A DNA stretch of 64,000 nt from Caballeronia sp. dw_276 (GTDB taxonomy: Bacteria; Pseudomonadota; Gammaproteobacteria; Burkholderiales; Burkholderiaceae): NCBI RefSeq assembly GCF_018449635.1, contig NZ_JAAVUV010000010.1, forward strand, positions 62,001 to 126,000, in the 5' to 3' direction. The notes below the pieces were generated by a model. That model was given only the letters and a program-made list of their open reading frames with translations, did not search any database and had not been told where the DNA came from. Positions 8,521 to 17,210 of this stretch are shown here, in pieces (positions within the stretch are counted from its first letter, which is position 1; every line of letters starts with the position of its first letter). A program made the translations under genes and the position numbers.

Positions 8521-9744
8521 TTATTTCCACAACGCGCAGCGCGATTCAGCTTTGGTCGCGAACGCCTGGTCACCCGGAATGGTCGCGGTGATCTTGTAGT
8601 AATCCCACGGTTCCTTCGATTCCGACGGCTTCTTCACTTCCATCAAATACATGTCGTGAATCATGCTGCCATCGGCGCGGATATAGCCATTTTGCGTGTA
8701 GAAGTCGTTGATCTTCGCTTTGTGCAACTGATCCATGACTTTGTCGCTATCCGTCGATCCCGCCGCCTGTACCGCCTTCAGGTACGTGGTCACCGCCGAG
8801 TAGTCCGCGGCATGAAGGCTCGTCGGCATCTTCTTCATCTTCGCGAAGTAGCGTTGCGCCCATTTGCGCGTCTCTGCGTCCTTGTTCCAGTACCAGCTAT
8901 CGGTTGCCACCAGACCTTGCGTGGTTTCGAGACCCAGGCTGTGGATGTCGGTCAGGAAAATCAGCAGCGCAGCGATCTTCATCTGCTTGGTGATGCCGAA
9001 TTCCTTCGCGGCCTTGATCGAGTTGATGGTGTCGCCGCCAGCGTTGGCCAGGCCCAGCACCTGCGCCTTCGATCCCTGCGCCTGCAACAGGAACGAAGAG
9101 AAGTCCGACGCCGACAACGGATGACGCACCGTGCCCAGCACTTGGCCGCCATTCGCCTTCACAACGTCGGACGTGTTCTTTTCCAGCGCCTTGCCAAATG
9201 CATAATCCGCTGTGAGGAAGTACCACGTCTTGCCGCCCTGCTTGGTCACGGCCGAGCCGGTGCCCTTCGCGAGCGCCATGGTGTCGTACGCGTAGTGAAC
9301 CGTGTACGGCGTGCATTGTTCGTTCGTGAGGTTATCGGCGCCTGCACCAATGTTGATGTACGGAATCTTCTTCTCGCCGGCGACCTGGTTAGTCGATAAC
9401 GCCGTCGCCGAATTCGTCCCGCCGATAATCACGTTCACGCCATCGCGATCGATCCATTCGCGCGCGCGCGACGCTGCAATGTCCGCCTTGTTCTGGTGAT
9501 CCGCATAGACCAGTTCGATGGGCTTGCCGTTCACCTTGCCGCCAAAATCCGCGATCGCCATGCGGATCGACTCGAGACCGCCCTGCCCGTCGATGTCCGC
9601 ATAAAGGCCCGAAAGGTCCGTGATATAGCCGATCTTCACCGTGTCGCCAGGTGCTGCCTGAGCGTTGCCCGCCATGAGCGACGCCGTAGCTGCTGCAACG
9701 GCCATGCAAATGCCCGAGAGGCGCGAGAGGGTCTTCTTCTTCAT
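8521..9744 (-). CDS. Periplasmic substrate-binding protein of the second ABC importer
   Basis: A 407-residue binding protein of the type I fold. The ATG at 9744 has GGAG at a proper distance and opens a signal peptide (MKKKTLSRLSGICMAVAAAT, cleavage near GNAQA). The mature start DTVKIGYITDLSGLYADIDG is the usual first strand. It shows little similarity to the tandem pair at 3.5-6 kb and so probably binds a different ligand. It lies inside the operon between livF and livH. Substrate cannot be told from sequence; urea, amides and aromatic acids are known ligands of this wider family. Confidence 0.88.
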   Translation of the reverse strand: MKKKTLSRLSGICMAVAAATASLMAGNAQAAPGDTVKIGYITDLSGLYADIDGQGGLESIRMAIADFGGKVNGKPIELVYADHQNKADIAASRAREWIDRDGVNVIIGGTNSATALSTNQVAGEKKIPYINIGAGADNLTNEQCTPYTVHYAYDTMALAKGTGSAVTKQGGKTWYFLTADYAFGKALEKNTSDVVKANGGQVLGTVRHPLSASDFSSFLLQAQGSKAQVLGLANAGGDTINSIKAAKEFGITKQMKIAALLIFLTDIHSLGLETTQGLVATDSWYWNKDAETRKWAQRYFAKMKKMPTSLHAADYSAVTTYLKAVQAAGSTDSDKVMDQLHKAKINDFYTQNGYIRADGSMIHDMYLMEVKKPSESKEPWDYYKITATIPGDQAFATKAESRCALWK

Positions 9745-9797
9745 TACAGTCTCCGTTGAGTTGTTTTTCTTGCTGCTGGCCGCGTGCTGAACCCGGG

Positions 9798-10559
9798 TCA
9801 TACCCCGAGCAGTTCGTGCAGCACCGGCATTTTCGTTTCGAGTTCCCCGGCATTGAAGTGCTCGACAATCTTCCCGTGCTCCATGACATAGAAGCGATCG
9901 GCGAGCGGCGCCGCGAAGCGAAAATTCTGTTCGACCATCACGATCGTATAACCCCGTCCCTTGAGCATCAGGATCATTCGCGCAAGCGTCTGCACGATCA
10001 CCGGCGCGAGCCCTTCCGAAATCTCATCGAGCAAAAGCAGGTTTGCACCCGTGCGCAGGATGCGCGCGACGGCAAGCATTTGCTGTTCGCCACCGGAAAG
10101 CCGCGTGCCTTGGCTATGACGGCGCTCCTTGAGATTGGGGAACATCGAATAAATCTCTTCGATGGACATTGCTTCCTTCGGATTCCCGACGACCGGGGGA
10201 AGCATCAGGTTTTCTTCGCACGACAAGCTCGAGAAAATGCCGCGTTCTTCCGGGCAATAACCCACGCCGTAATGCGCGATCTTGTGCGTCGACATGCCGA
10301 CTGTTTCATGCCCGCCGATCCGAATCGATCCCGTGCGCCGTCCAGTCAGGCCCATGATCGCGCGCAATGTGGTTGTGCGGCCCGCGCCGTTGCGCCCGAG
10401 CAGTGTGACGACTTCGCCGCGGTTCACCTTCAAATCCACGCCGTGCAGAATATGCGACTCGCCGTACCACGCCTGCGCGCCGACGAGTTCAAGCGCGGGT
10501 TCCCCCGCCGATGCATCGCGCGACTGTTGCGCGCGCCGTTCTTCCACGATCGTGCTCAT
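9798..10559 (-). CDS. livF: ABC transporter ATP-binding protein, LivF type, with arginine in Walker A
   Basis: A 253-residue ATPase. Signature LSGGEQQMLAVARIL and Walker B LLLLDEISEGLAP are intact. The P-loop reads GRNGAGRTTT, with arginine (codon CGC) where nearly all ABC ATPases have the phosphate-binding lysine. Its start overlaps the livG stop by four bases. With LivG at the same operon it forms the ATPase pair for LivHM; the partner LivG has a normal lysine. The substitution may be a trait of this LivF subgroup rather than a defect. Confidence 0.9.
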   Translation of the reverse strand: MSTIVEERRAQQSRDASAGEPALELVGAQAWYGESHILHGVDLKVNRGEVVTLLGRNGAGRTTTLRAIMGLTGRRTGSIRIGGHETVGMSTHKIAHYGVGYCPEERGIFSSLSCEENLMLPPVVGNPKEAMSIEEIYSMFPNLKERRHSQGTRLSGGEQQMLAVARILRTGANLLLLDEISEGLAPVIVQTLARMILMLKGRGYTIVMVEQNFRFAAPLADRFYVMEHGKIVEHFNAGELETKMPVLHELLGV

Positions 10560-11335
10560 GCGTGCGCTCCGGCAAGGGCGGCATCGGCGCTGCCCATGTA
10601 GGCTTCCATCACGAGCGCATTCTTCGATACCTCCGAGTAGCTGCCCTCGGCCAGCACTTCGCCGCGTTGCAGGACCGTGATAGTGTCCGAGATCCCGGCG
10701 ATCACGTTCATGTTGTGCTCGACCATCAAGATGGTGCGTCCCACCGATACTTTTTTGATCAGCGCCGTCACGCGGTCCACGTCTTCGTGACCCATGCCTT
10801 GCGTGGGTTCATCGAGGAGCATGAGTTCGGGTTCCATCGAAAGCGTGGTGGCTATTTCCAGCGCGCGCTTGCGGCCGTAGGAAAGCTCGACCGTGGTGGT
10901 ATCGGCGAAATCGGTCAGGCCGACTTGCGTGAGCAGGTCCATGGCGCGGTCGTTGAGTTCGTTGAGCACGCGCTCGCTTTTCCAGAACTTGAACGATGTC
11001 CCAAGCGATCGCTGCAAACCGATACGCACGTTCTGCATGACCGTCAGATGCGGAAATACAGCAGAAATCTGAAACGACCGGATCACGCCACGGCGTGCAA
11101 TCTGTGCAGGACGTTCACGCGTGATGTCGGCACCATTGAATACGATCTGGCCCGCAGTCGGTTCGAGAAATTTGGTGAGCAGGTTGAAGCACGTGGTTTT
11201 GCCGGCGCCGTTGGGGCCAATCAATGCATGGATCGAACCCCGGCGCACACGCAGGTTCACATCGTTCACGGCGGTGAAGCCTTTGAATTCTTTTGTCAGG
11301 CCGCGGGTTTCCAGAATCGTGTCGCCGAGAATCAT
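10556..11335 (-). CDS. livG: ABC transporter ATP-binding protein, LivG type
   Basis: A 259-residue ATPase, first gene of the second Liv operon. Walker A is GPNGAGKTTC near residue 40. The signature region is the variant ELSYGRKRALEIATTL, and Walker B is LMLLDEPTQGMGHED. These variants are characteristic of one LivG subgroup paired with the LivF type found next door. The gene is followed at a four-base overlap by livF. Confidence 0.92.
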   Translation of the reverse strand: MILGDTILETRGLTKEFKGFTAVNDVNLRVRRGSIHALIGPNGAGKTTCFNLLTKFLEPTAGQIVFNGADITRERPAQIARRGVIRSFQISAVFPHLTVMQNVRIGLQRSLGTSFKFWKSERVLNELNDRAMDLLTQVGLTDFADTTTVELSYGRKRALEIATTLSMEPELMLLDEPTQGMGHEDVDRVTALIKKVSVGRTILMVEHNMNVIAGISDTITVLQRGEVLAEGSYSEVSKNALVMEAYMGSADAALAGAHA

Positions 11336-11680
11336 GTCCCCTTCCGTGCTTGGTTTGAGCCTCTTCAGTCCGGCCTTTGTTTCAGCCTCAACAGAGCGCG
11401 CTTTTGGCGCATGCCATTGGTGCTCGCTTTCGTTCGCGCGGGTGCTTTAACCTGGATAAGTGCTGCAGTGCTGGCGTTGTGCCGGCTCGCATCCGCTGCA
11501 CTTTTTGCGTGCCGCACAACGCTCGTGCAGACGTGCGGCGCATCAAAGACGTCGGGGGTATTGTCGCGCCAATGATGCAGCGCAATCATCGGGATTTGCA
11601 CTTAGTTTGGCGCTTTGTTTTTTCAGCAGGGCCGGTCAATCGTTCCGTCAATGCGCGTTACTGAACATTGGAGGCCGCAT
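11336..11680. other. Intergenic region upstream of the second Liv operon
   Basis: About 345 bases with no supportable gene. It should contain the promoter of the livG-first operon and the 3' end of the GMC oxidoreductase transcript. A separated inverted repeat, GCCGCAC at 11511-11517 and GTGCGGC at 11533-11539, is the only structure I noticed. No clear promoter pair or terminator stands out. Confidence 0.4.
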
Positions 11681-13360
11681 TCAAGCAACGCTCGAGGCCA
11701 GCGTGCGGACTTGCGATCCCAGGAACCGGCGGTCCGCACGAATCATTTCGCTGGCCCTTTCGGCGATCATCAATGTAGGCGAATTGGTATTGCCCGACGT
11801 AATGGTCGGCATGACGGACGCATCGACCACGCGCAAGCCTTCGACGCCAATGACACGCAAACGGCTATCGACAACCGCGGCGGGATCGTTGTCTGTTCCC
11901 ATCCGGCATGTGCCTACCGGATGAAAAATGGTCGTGCCGATTTTTCCCGCAGCCGCGGCCAGCTCGGCATCGGTTTGAAACGATGCGCCCGGCAAGATCT
12001 CCTCCGGTGAATACTTTGCGAGCGCGGGCGCAGTCGCAATGCGCCGCGTCAACCGCAAAGCGTTGATGGCGACCTCGCGATCGCGATCTGTCGATAAATA
12101 ATTGGGTGCGATCAACGGCGCAACTTTCGCATCGGGCGAAGCAATATGAACGCTGCCGCGCGATGTAGGCCGCAGCGGGCACACCGAAGCCGTGAACGCA
12201 TTGAACGCATGCAAGGGCTCGCCGAACCGGTCCAGCGATAAAGGCTGCACGTGATACTCCACGTCGGGCCGGGTGATGGTTGGATCGTCGGGATTGGATT
12301 TGGCGAACGCACCGAGTTGCGACGGCGCCATGGACATGGGTCCGCTGCGCATCACCGCGTACTGCAGGCCGATCCACGCCTTGCCCCACCATTTCGCCGA
12401 AAGCGTGTTCAACGTGCGCACGCCGCGAACTTTGTAAGCCATCCTAAGCTGCAGATGATCCTGCAGATTTTCGCCGACGCCGCGCAGATCCTGAACGACA
12501 TCGATACCCAATTTCTGCAACCGCGCGCCATTGCCGATGCCGGACAGCTCCAGCAATTGCGGCGAGTTCACCGCGCCCGCGCTGACAATCACTTCGAAGC
12601 GCGCCTTCGCGAGATAGTCGGTATCGCCGCCGCGATATTCCACGCCAACGCAGCGTTTGCCTTCCATCACCAGACGCTGGGTATGCGCGCCCGTGATGAT
12701 GGTGAGATTGGGACGCTTCATCGCGGGCCGCAAGAATGCCTTCGATGCATTCCAGCGAATGCCGCTGCGCTGGTTGACATCGAAATAGCCTACGCCGGTG
12801 TTGTCGCCGCGATTGAAGTCATCGGTGGCGGGAAGGCCTGTTTGCTGCGCGGCTTGCGCGAAGGTTTCCAGTACTTTCCACTTGAGGCGCTGTTTTTCGA
12901 CCCGCCACTCGCCACCCGATCCGTGCCATTCGTTTGCGCCACCGTGATGGTCTTCGCTGCGCTTGAACACGGGCAGCACCGAATCCCACGACCAGTCGCG
13001 ATCGCCGGTGATCGCCGCCCAGTCGTCGTAATCCTCGCGCTGGCCGCGCATGTAGATCATGCCGTTGATCGATGAACATCCGCCCAGCACGCGGCCGCGC
13101 GGATAGGAAAGCGAGCGGCCATCGAGTCCGGCTTCTGCCTGTGTCTTGTACAGCCAGTCCGTGCGCGGATTGCCGATGCAATACAAATAACCGACCGGCA
13201 CGTGGATCCAGTGGTAGTTGTCGCGGCCTCCCGCTTCGAGCAGAAGGACGTTTATATCGGCGTCTTCGGTCAGGCGGTTGGCGAGCACGCAACCTGCCGT
13301 CCCCGCACCCACGATGATGTAGTCGAATTCGCCCTCGAGCTTACGTGCATCCTGTTTCAT
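11681..13360 (-). CDS. GMC family FAD-dependent oxidoreductase (choline/alcohol dehydrogenase-like)
   Basis: A 559-residue flavoenzyme, the normal length for this family. The N-terminal dinucleotide fold reads YIIVGAGTAGCVLANRL near residue 15. GMC signature 1 is the PRGRVLGGCSSINGMIYMRG region near residue 90, and signature 2 is the SAGAVNSPQLLELSGIG region near residue 260. The catalytic pair is visible near the C-terminus: His in FHPVGTCRMG and Asn/His-equivalent in ITSGNTNSPT. It oxidises an alcohol to an aldehyde in the cytoplasm; substrate is unknown. The divergent LysR gene 145 bases away is the likely regulator. Close relatives are often annotated as choline dehydrogenase, which I would not assume. 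Confidence 0.88.
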   Translation of the reverse strand: MKQDARKLEGEFDYIIVGAGTAGCVLANRLTEDADINVLLLEAGGRDNYHWIHVPVGYLYCIGNPRTDWLYKTQAEAGLDGRSLSYPRGRVLGGCSSINGMIYMRGQREDYDDWAAITGDRDWSWDSVLPVFKRSEDHHGGANEWHGSGGEWRVEKQRLKWKVLETFAQAAQQTGLPATDDFNRGDNTGVGYFDVNQRSGIRWNASKAFLRPAMKRPNLTIITGAHTQRLVMEGKRCVGVEYRGGDTDYLAKARFEVIVSAGAVNSPQLLELSGIGNGARLQKLGIDVVQDLRGVGENLQDHLQLRMAYKVRGVRTLNTLSAKWWGKAWIGLQYAVMRSGPMSMAPSQLGAFAKSNPDDPTITRPDVEYHVQPLSLDRFGEPLHAFNAFTASVCPLRPTSRGSVHIASPDAKVAPLIAPNYLSTDRDREVAINALRLTRRIATAPALAKYSPEEILPGASFQTDAELAAAAGKIGTTIFHPVGTCRMGTDNDPAAVVDSRLRVIGVEGLRVVDASVMPTITSGNTNSPTLMIAERASEMIRADRRFLGSQVRTLASSVA

Positions 13361-13505
13361 CTGCGTCTCCTGCGCGGCTCGCCTTGGGGCCGTCGATCAG
13401 ATTCAAAGTTCTTTTGGAGCTTGTTTTCCACACCCTACTGCGCTCGCAGTGCAGCAATCCAATCAGATATCTTCAATACCTTTATAAGCCGCGCTAATAT
13501 CAGGC

Positions 13506-14426
13506 ATGGACCTGACTCTGCTTCGCGCCTTTGTGACCGTCGCCCGTGAGGGGAATCTCACGCGGGCGGCCGCGCTGTTACATGTATCGCAACCTGCGGT
13601 CAGCTTGCAGATCAAGAATCTGCAGGAAGCGCTGGGCGTGACCGTGTTCGTGCGGACTTCACATGGATTAGTCCTCACCCGCGACGGAGAAACGCTCCTG
13701 CCGCACGCCGAGCGCGCACTGAATGCCGCCGGCGAGGTACGGCGCGTCGCCGCCGCGTTGCGCCATGAGATCGGCGGCCGGCTGACTATTGGTACGATTC
13801 TCGATCCCGAATTCTTGCGGCTAGGCGGTTTCCTGCGCGCGTTGGTGGAGACGTATCCTCGGATTGAAACGGCGCTCAGGCACGGCATGTCGGGCTGGGT
13901 GCTGGAACGCCTGAAGGCGCGCGATCTTGATGTGGGGTTTTACATCGGCGATCCGGCAATCGATGAACCCCGCGACGCCACGCGGTTTCACGTCGTGCAA
14001 CTGAAGCCCTATTTGTATCGTGTTCTCGCGCCGGCCGGCTGGAAAGACCGCGTGAACCGCACAACGCATCCAAAGACCGGCGCGCCCGACTGGGCCGCGC
14101 TTGCCCGTCTGCCGTGGATCTGGACGCCGGCGGAATCGGCGCATAACCGTTTGCTGACCCGTCTCTTCGATGCCCACGGCGTCCAGCCCATGAAAGTCGC
14201 CGAAGTCGACCAGGAGCCCTCCATGCTCGACCTCGTCAAATCGGGCGTGGGACTGACGTTGGTCCGGGATTCGATTGCACTCGCTGAGGCGCATGCGCAT
14301 GCGCTGACTATTGTGGAAGGCGTCACGGTGCCGACGCAGTTGTCGTTCATCGTGTTGGCGGAACGCCGCGAGGAGCAGGGCATTGCCGCGGCGTTACGTC
14401 TGATCGAAGACCAGTGGGCGACGTAA
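13506..14426 (+). CDS. LysR-family transcriptional regulator
   Basis: A 306-residue regulator. The winged helix-turn-helix at residues 1-60 reads VAREGNLTRAAALLHVSQPA followed by VSLQIKNLQEALG. A LysR effector-binding domain makes up the rest. It is divergent from the GMC oxidoreductase gene, with a 145-base shared promoter region, the standard arrangement for LysR control of the neighbour. Effector unknown. Confidence 0.9.
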   Translation: MDLTLLRAFVTVAREGNLTRAAALLHVSQPAVSLQIKNLQEALGVTVFVRTSHGLVLTRDGETLLPHAERALNAAGEVRRVAAALRHEIGGRLTIGTILDPEFLRLGGFLRALVETYPRIETALRHGMSGWVLERLKARDLDVGFYIGDPAIDEPRDATRFHVVQLKPYLYRVLAPAGWKDRVNRTTHPKTGAPDWAALARLPWIWTPAESAHNRLLTRLFDAHGVQPMKVAEVDQEPSMLDLVKSGVGLTLVRDSIALAEAHAHALTIVEGVTVPTQLSFIVLAERREEQGIAAALRLIEDQWAT

Positions 14427-14511
14427 CCGCGAAGATCAATCGCTCGGCCGCCAAACTTTGTTAGTCTGAGGCTCGCGCTTCTCGCGCCCACGTGAACAGG
14501 AATACGCAAAC

Positions 14512-15030
14512 ATGGCACGAAACATTGAAATCAAGGCTCGCGCGCATCAGTTCGACCAGCTTCTGACGCGCGCGGCTGCGCTCGCGACGGAGCCGCCGTT
14601 GATCTATCGCCAGCAAGATTTTTTCTACGATGTGCCAAACGGCCGCCTCAAATTGCGTCAATTCGATGACAACACGCCCGCCGAACTGATTTTCTATCAG
14701 CGCGATGACCGCGATGGCCCGAAGGTTTCCTATTACTCGCGCAGTCCGGTGACGAATCCCGAGGCCATGCACGCGCTGCTTGCGCAGGCGCTGAACACGC
14801 GCGGAATCGTGAACAAGGAACGGCATGTCTATAACGTCGGGCGCACGCGCATTCACCTGGATCGCGTGGATGGACTCGGCGATTTCATCGAGCTGGAAGT
14901 TCTGCTCGGTCAGGACGACGACGAAGCAAGCGGCGAAAAGGAAGCAGAGGAATTGTTCGCGAAGCTGGGGGTATCGAGCGCGGATCTGGTGCCGGTTGCG
15001 TACGTTGATTTGCTTAGCGAACCGGCTTGA
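14512..15030 (+). CDS. CYTH-domain protein (class IV adenylate cyclase / triphosphatase fold)
   Basis: A 172-residue protein starting MARNIEIKAR, the N-terminal strand that carries the acidic-lysine motif of the CYTH superfamily. Charged strands of the eight-stranded tunnel follow (LKLRQFD, ELIFYQRDD, HLDRVDGLGDFIELEVLL). CYTH enzymes bind triphosphate compounds with divalent metal; members act as adenylate cyclase, inorganic triphosphatase or thiamine triphosphatase. The sequence best fits the CyaB-like class, but the reaction is not settled by sequence. It stands alone between LysR and a convergent AsnC-family gene. Confidence 0.75.
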   Translation: MARNIEIKARAHQFDQLLTRAAALATEPPLIYRQQDFFYDVPNGRLKLRQFDDNTPAELIFYQRDDRDGPKVSYYSRSPVTNPEAMHALLAQALNTRGIVNKERHVYNVGRTRIHLDRVDGLGDFIELEVLLGQDDDEASGEKEAEELFAKLGVSSADLVPVAYVDLLSEPA

Positions 15031-15036
15031 TTGCGC

Positions 15037-15525
15037 TCATTCAAGGTCTTTCACCGCGAGATGTCCGAGCGGCAAGGGTCCATTGCGCTTGAACGTGGTC
15101 AGCACGATGTTCGACCGCACGCTGTCCACGCCCGGCACGCGCATCAGTTTCTTCATCACGAACGTGGACAGCGCATTCAGATCGGGCGCGACGATGCGCA
15201 GCAGATAATCGGCGTCGCCCACGGTTGCATGACATTCGAGCACCTCGGGTAAGGTTTCGATCTGCTGCTGAAACTGGTCGATGACCGTATCCCCGTGATG
15301 CTTCAGCTTGAGGCTCGTGAACGCGGTCACGCCGAGCCCGAGCTTTTCCGGCCGCAGCACCACGCGATATCCATCGATCACGCCGGTCGCTTCCAGCCGC
15401 TGCAGCCGCCGCCCGATCTGCGACGGCGACAGCGGCACTTCCTCACCGAGTTGCTGATGCGTGGCGCGGCCAAAGCGCTGCAGGACGTCGAGCAGCGCGA
15501 GATCGAAGTGATCGAGGTCGATCAT
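15037..15525 (-). CDS. Lrp/AsnC-family transcriptional regulator
   Basis: A 162-residue regulator. The start at 15525 (MIDLDHFDLALLDVLQRFGR) is the conserved N-terminus; a longer in-frame reading into the phhB gene is rejected. The helix-turn-helix is around residues 20-45 (LGEEVPLSPSQIGRRLQRLE), followed by the RAM ligand-binding domain (VLECHATVGDADYLLRIVAP). It is divergent from phhB with 78 bases between starts. AsnC-type regulators beside phh genes usually respond to aromatic amino acids, which I infer here. Confidence 0.9.
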   Translation of the reverse strand: MIDLDHFDLALLDVLQRFGRATHQQLGEEVPLSPSQIGRRLQRLEATGVIDGYRVVLRPEKLGLGVTAFTSLKLKHHGDTVIDQFQQQIETLPEVLECHATVGDADYLLRIVAPDLNALSTFVMKKLMRVPGVDSVRSNIVLTTFKRNGPLPLGHLAVKDLE

Positions 15526-15603
15526 GGCAAAAACCTGCGTTCGTCTGAAAGGACGCAGCTTACCGCGCCAGGGCGCATATAACCGGCAACCAGAGACCAC
15601 CAG

Positions 15604-15909
15604 ATGATCGAAAAACTCACATCGGACGAACTGAAGGCGCTTCTGGCTGAACTGCCCGGCTGGAAAACCGACGCCTCGGGAACATCCATTCAGGGCAGCT
15701 TCAAATTCGCCGACTTCAACGAAGCATTCGGCTTCATGACCCGTGTTGCCATCAAGGCGCAGGAGATGGACCACCATCCTGAATGGTCGAACGTCTATAG
15801 CAAGGTCGAAATAACGCTGTCCACGCACGAGGCAAAAGGCCTGACATCACGTGACGCGACGCTGGCGAGGTTCATCAGTTCAATCGCGGAAAACTCGGGC
15901 AGCGCATAA
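15604..15909 (+). CDS. phhB: Pterin-4a-carbinolamine dehydratase
   Basis: A 101-residue enzyme that regenerates the tetrahydropterin cofactor by dehydrating 4a-hydroxytetrahydrobiopterin, usually after phenylalanine hydroxylase. The family hallmark EMDHHPEWSNVYSKVEITL with its two catalytic histidines is present near residues 57-75. Length is normal. In relatives, phhB normally lies next to phhA; here no phhA is seen between it and the divergent regulator, nor downstream. It may instead serve as a molybdopterin-related or DcoH-like protein. Confidence 0.9.
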   Translation: MIEKLTSDELKALLAELPGWKTDASGTSIQGSFKFADFNEAFGFMTRVAIKAQEMDHHPEWSNVYSKVEITLSTHEAKGLTSRDATLARFISSIAENSGSA

Positions 15910-16098
15910 GACGGCACATAAATCGAATTATTTGCGACAAATCCATAACCTGCGTATTACAAACAATGACATTCAAAATCCGCAATATTGAGCCGTAAAA
16001 AGCGCTCCGCTCGCTGATTCGAAAGGGAAAAAGAAGCCACTTGCAAGCCTTTGCTAACCGAGCCTTTCATTCGGAAAGTTGGAGCATAATCAATACGT

Positions 16099-16133
16099 AA
16101 GCTTTCGAAGCGATGCCGCGACTTCGAAAGCTT
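16099..16133. repeat. Perfect 12-bp inverted repeat
   Basis: AAGCTTTCGAAG (16099-16110) and CTTCGAAAGCTT (16122-16133) are exact reverse complements separated by 11 bases. There is no T run on either side, so it is not an ordinary terminator. It lies 8 bases before the promoter -35 element, a position for an operator, or it could be the end of a processed transcript. Confidence 0.5.
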
Positions 16134-16140
16134 CACTTCG

Positions 16141-16168
16141 TTGGCAGCACAGAGCGACCCTGTACAAT
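16141..16168 (+). promoter_or_regulatory. Sigma-70-type promoter
   Basis: TTGGCA and TACAAT are separated by 16 bases, close to the sigma-70 consensus. The nearest downstream gene on this strand is the response regulator 300 bases away. Confidence 0.5.
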
Positions 16169-16476
16169 CTCCACGCATACGGTTTTGGCAAGTGAATTTG
16201 GCTTTTGGAAGAGGTCCGACCGGGCGCTTTGGAAAGCATGAAAGCGCGCCAAAACCCAAGGCGGCTTATCCGACGCAAATGGGAAACTGGCGAGTGTCGA
16301 GCCGCAATTAACCCGCTGCAAGGCAATTTGCAATGCAGCATTTGGCGTAATAAGAAAGGATTGCTGAACTGCCCCGGACGGCGCCGCCGTTTGCAACAAA
16401 GGCATCAAAAGCGAATTCCGGCTGGCGGCTGCAGCGTGCAATCGAGCCTAACCCATATCGTATAAGAGCGACTTCC

Positions 16477-17163
16477 ATGCGAATCCTTCTGATTGAAGAT
16501 GACCGCCCTATCGCACGCGGCATTCAAAGCAGTCTCGAACAAGCCGGTTTTACCGTCGATATGGTTCACGACGGCATTTTCGCCGAGCAAGCACTTACCC
16601 AAAATCGTCACGAGCTGGTGATTCTCGATCTCGGCTTGCCGGGTATCGACGGAATGACGTTGTTATCGCGCTTCCGCCAGGGCAATCGTCACACGCCAGT
16701 GATCATCCTGACCGCGCGCGACGAGCTGCATGACCGCGTGCAAGGCCTGAACAGCGGCGCTGACGACTACATGCTCAAGCCGTTCGAACCCGCCGAACTC
16801 GAAGCGCGTATTCGCGCCGTGATGCGCCGTAGCGGCCCGCACGGCGATGTGCCGCGTCCGGAAGTATCGCTGGGTGGTCTGCGTTTGTCGGGCGTGGATC
16901 GCCGCATTTTCAACGACGAAAAGCCGCTCGAACTGTCGCCGCGCGAATTCGCCGTGCTGGAAATGCTGTTGCTGCGCCATGGCCGCGTGGTCAGCAAGGC
17001 CCAGTTGCAGGATCACCTGACGCATTTCGGCGGTGATCTTGGAGACACCGCCATCGAAGTCTACGTGCACCGGGTTCGCAAAAAGCTCGAAAACTGCCGC
17101 GTGGAAATCGTGACGGTGCGTGGTTTCGGCTATTTGCTGCAGGAAATCCGGCCGGCCGCGTAA
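16477..17163 (+). CDS. OmpR/PhoB-family response regulator (TctD/QseB-like)
   Basis: A 228-residue regulator. Receiver domain 1-115: acidic pocket EDD at residues 8-10, phospho-acceptor Asp in LVILDLGLPG at about 51, conserved Lys in YMLKPFEP at about 102. A winged-helix DNA-binding domain covers about 130-222 (LSPREFAVLEMLLLRHGRVV, VYVHRVRKKLE, VRGFGYLL). It is followed 48 bases later by its sensor kinase. The kinase sensor type suggests the TctDE family, which controls tricarboxylate transport in some bacteria; the target here is unknown. Confidence 0.9.
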   Translation: MRILLIEDDRPIARGIQSSLEQAGFTVDMVHDGIFAEQALTQNRHELVILDLGLPGIDGMTLLSRFRQGNRHTPVIILTARDELHDRVQGLNSGADDYMLKPFEPAELEARIRAVMRRSGPHGDVPRPEVSLGGLRLSGVDRRIFNDEKPLELSPREFAVLEMLLLRHGRVVSKAQLQDHLTHFGGDLGDTAIEVYVHRVRKKLENCRVEIVTVRGFGYLLQEIRPAA

Positions 17164-17210
17164 GCGGATTGTCCGAGGCCCAACAGCCAGACGAGTAAAG
17201 ACTCAGCATC

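Larger units (their letters stand above)
15910..16476. other. Long leader/intergenic region upstream of the two-component operon
   Basis: About 570 bases with lower GC and no supportable gene. It holds a perfect 12-bp hairpin at 16099-16133 and a good promoter at 16141-16168. From that promoter the response-regulator transcript would have a leader of roughly 300 bases, long enough for regulation. Short open frames in it lack ribosome sites and recognisable sequence. Confidence 0.5.
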
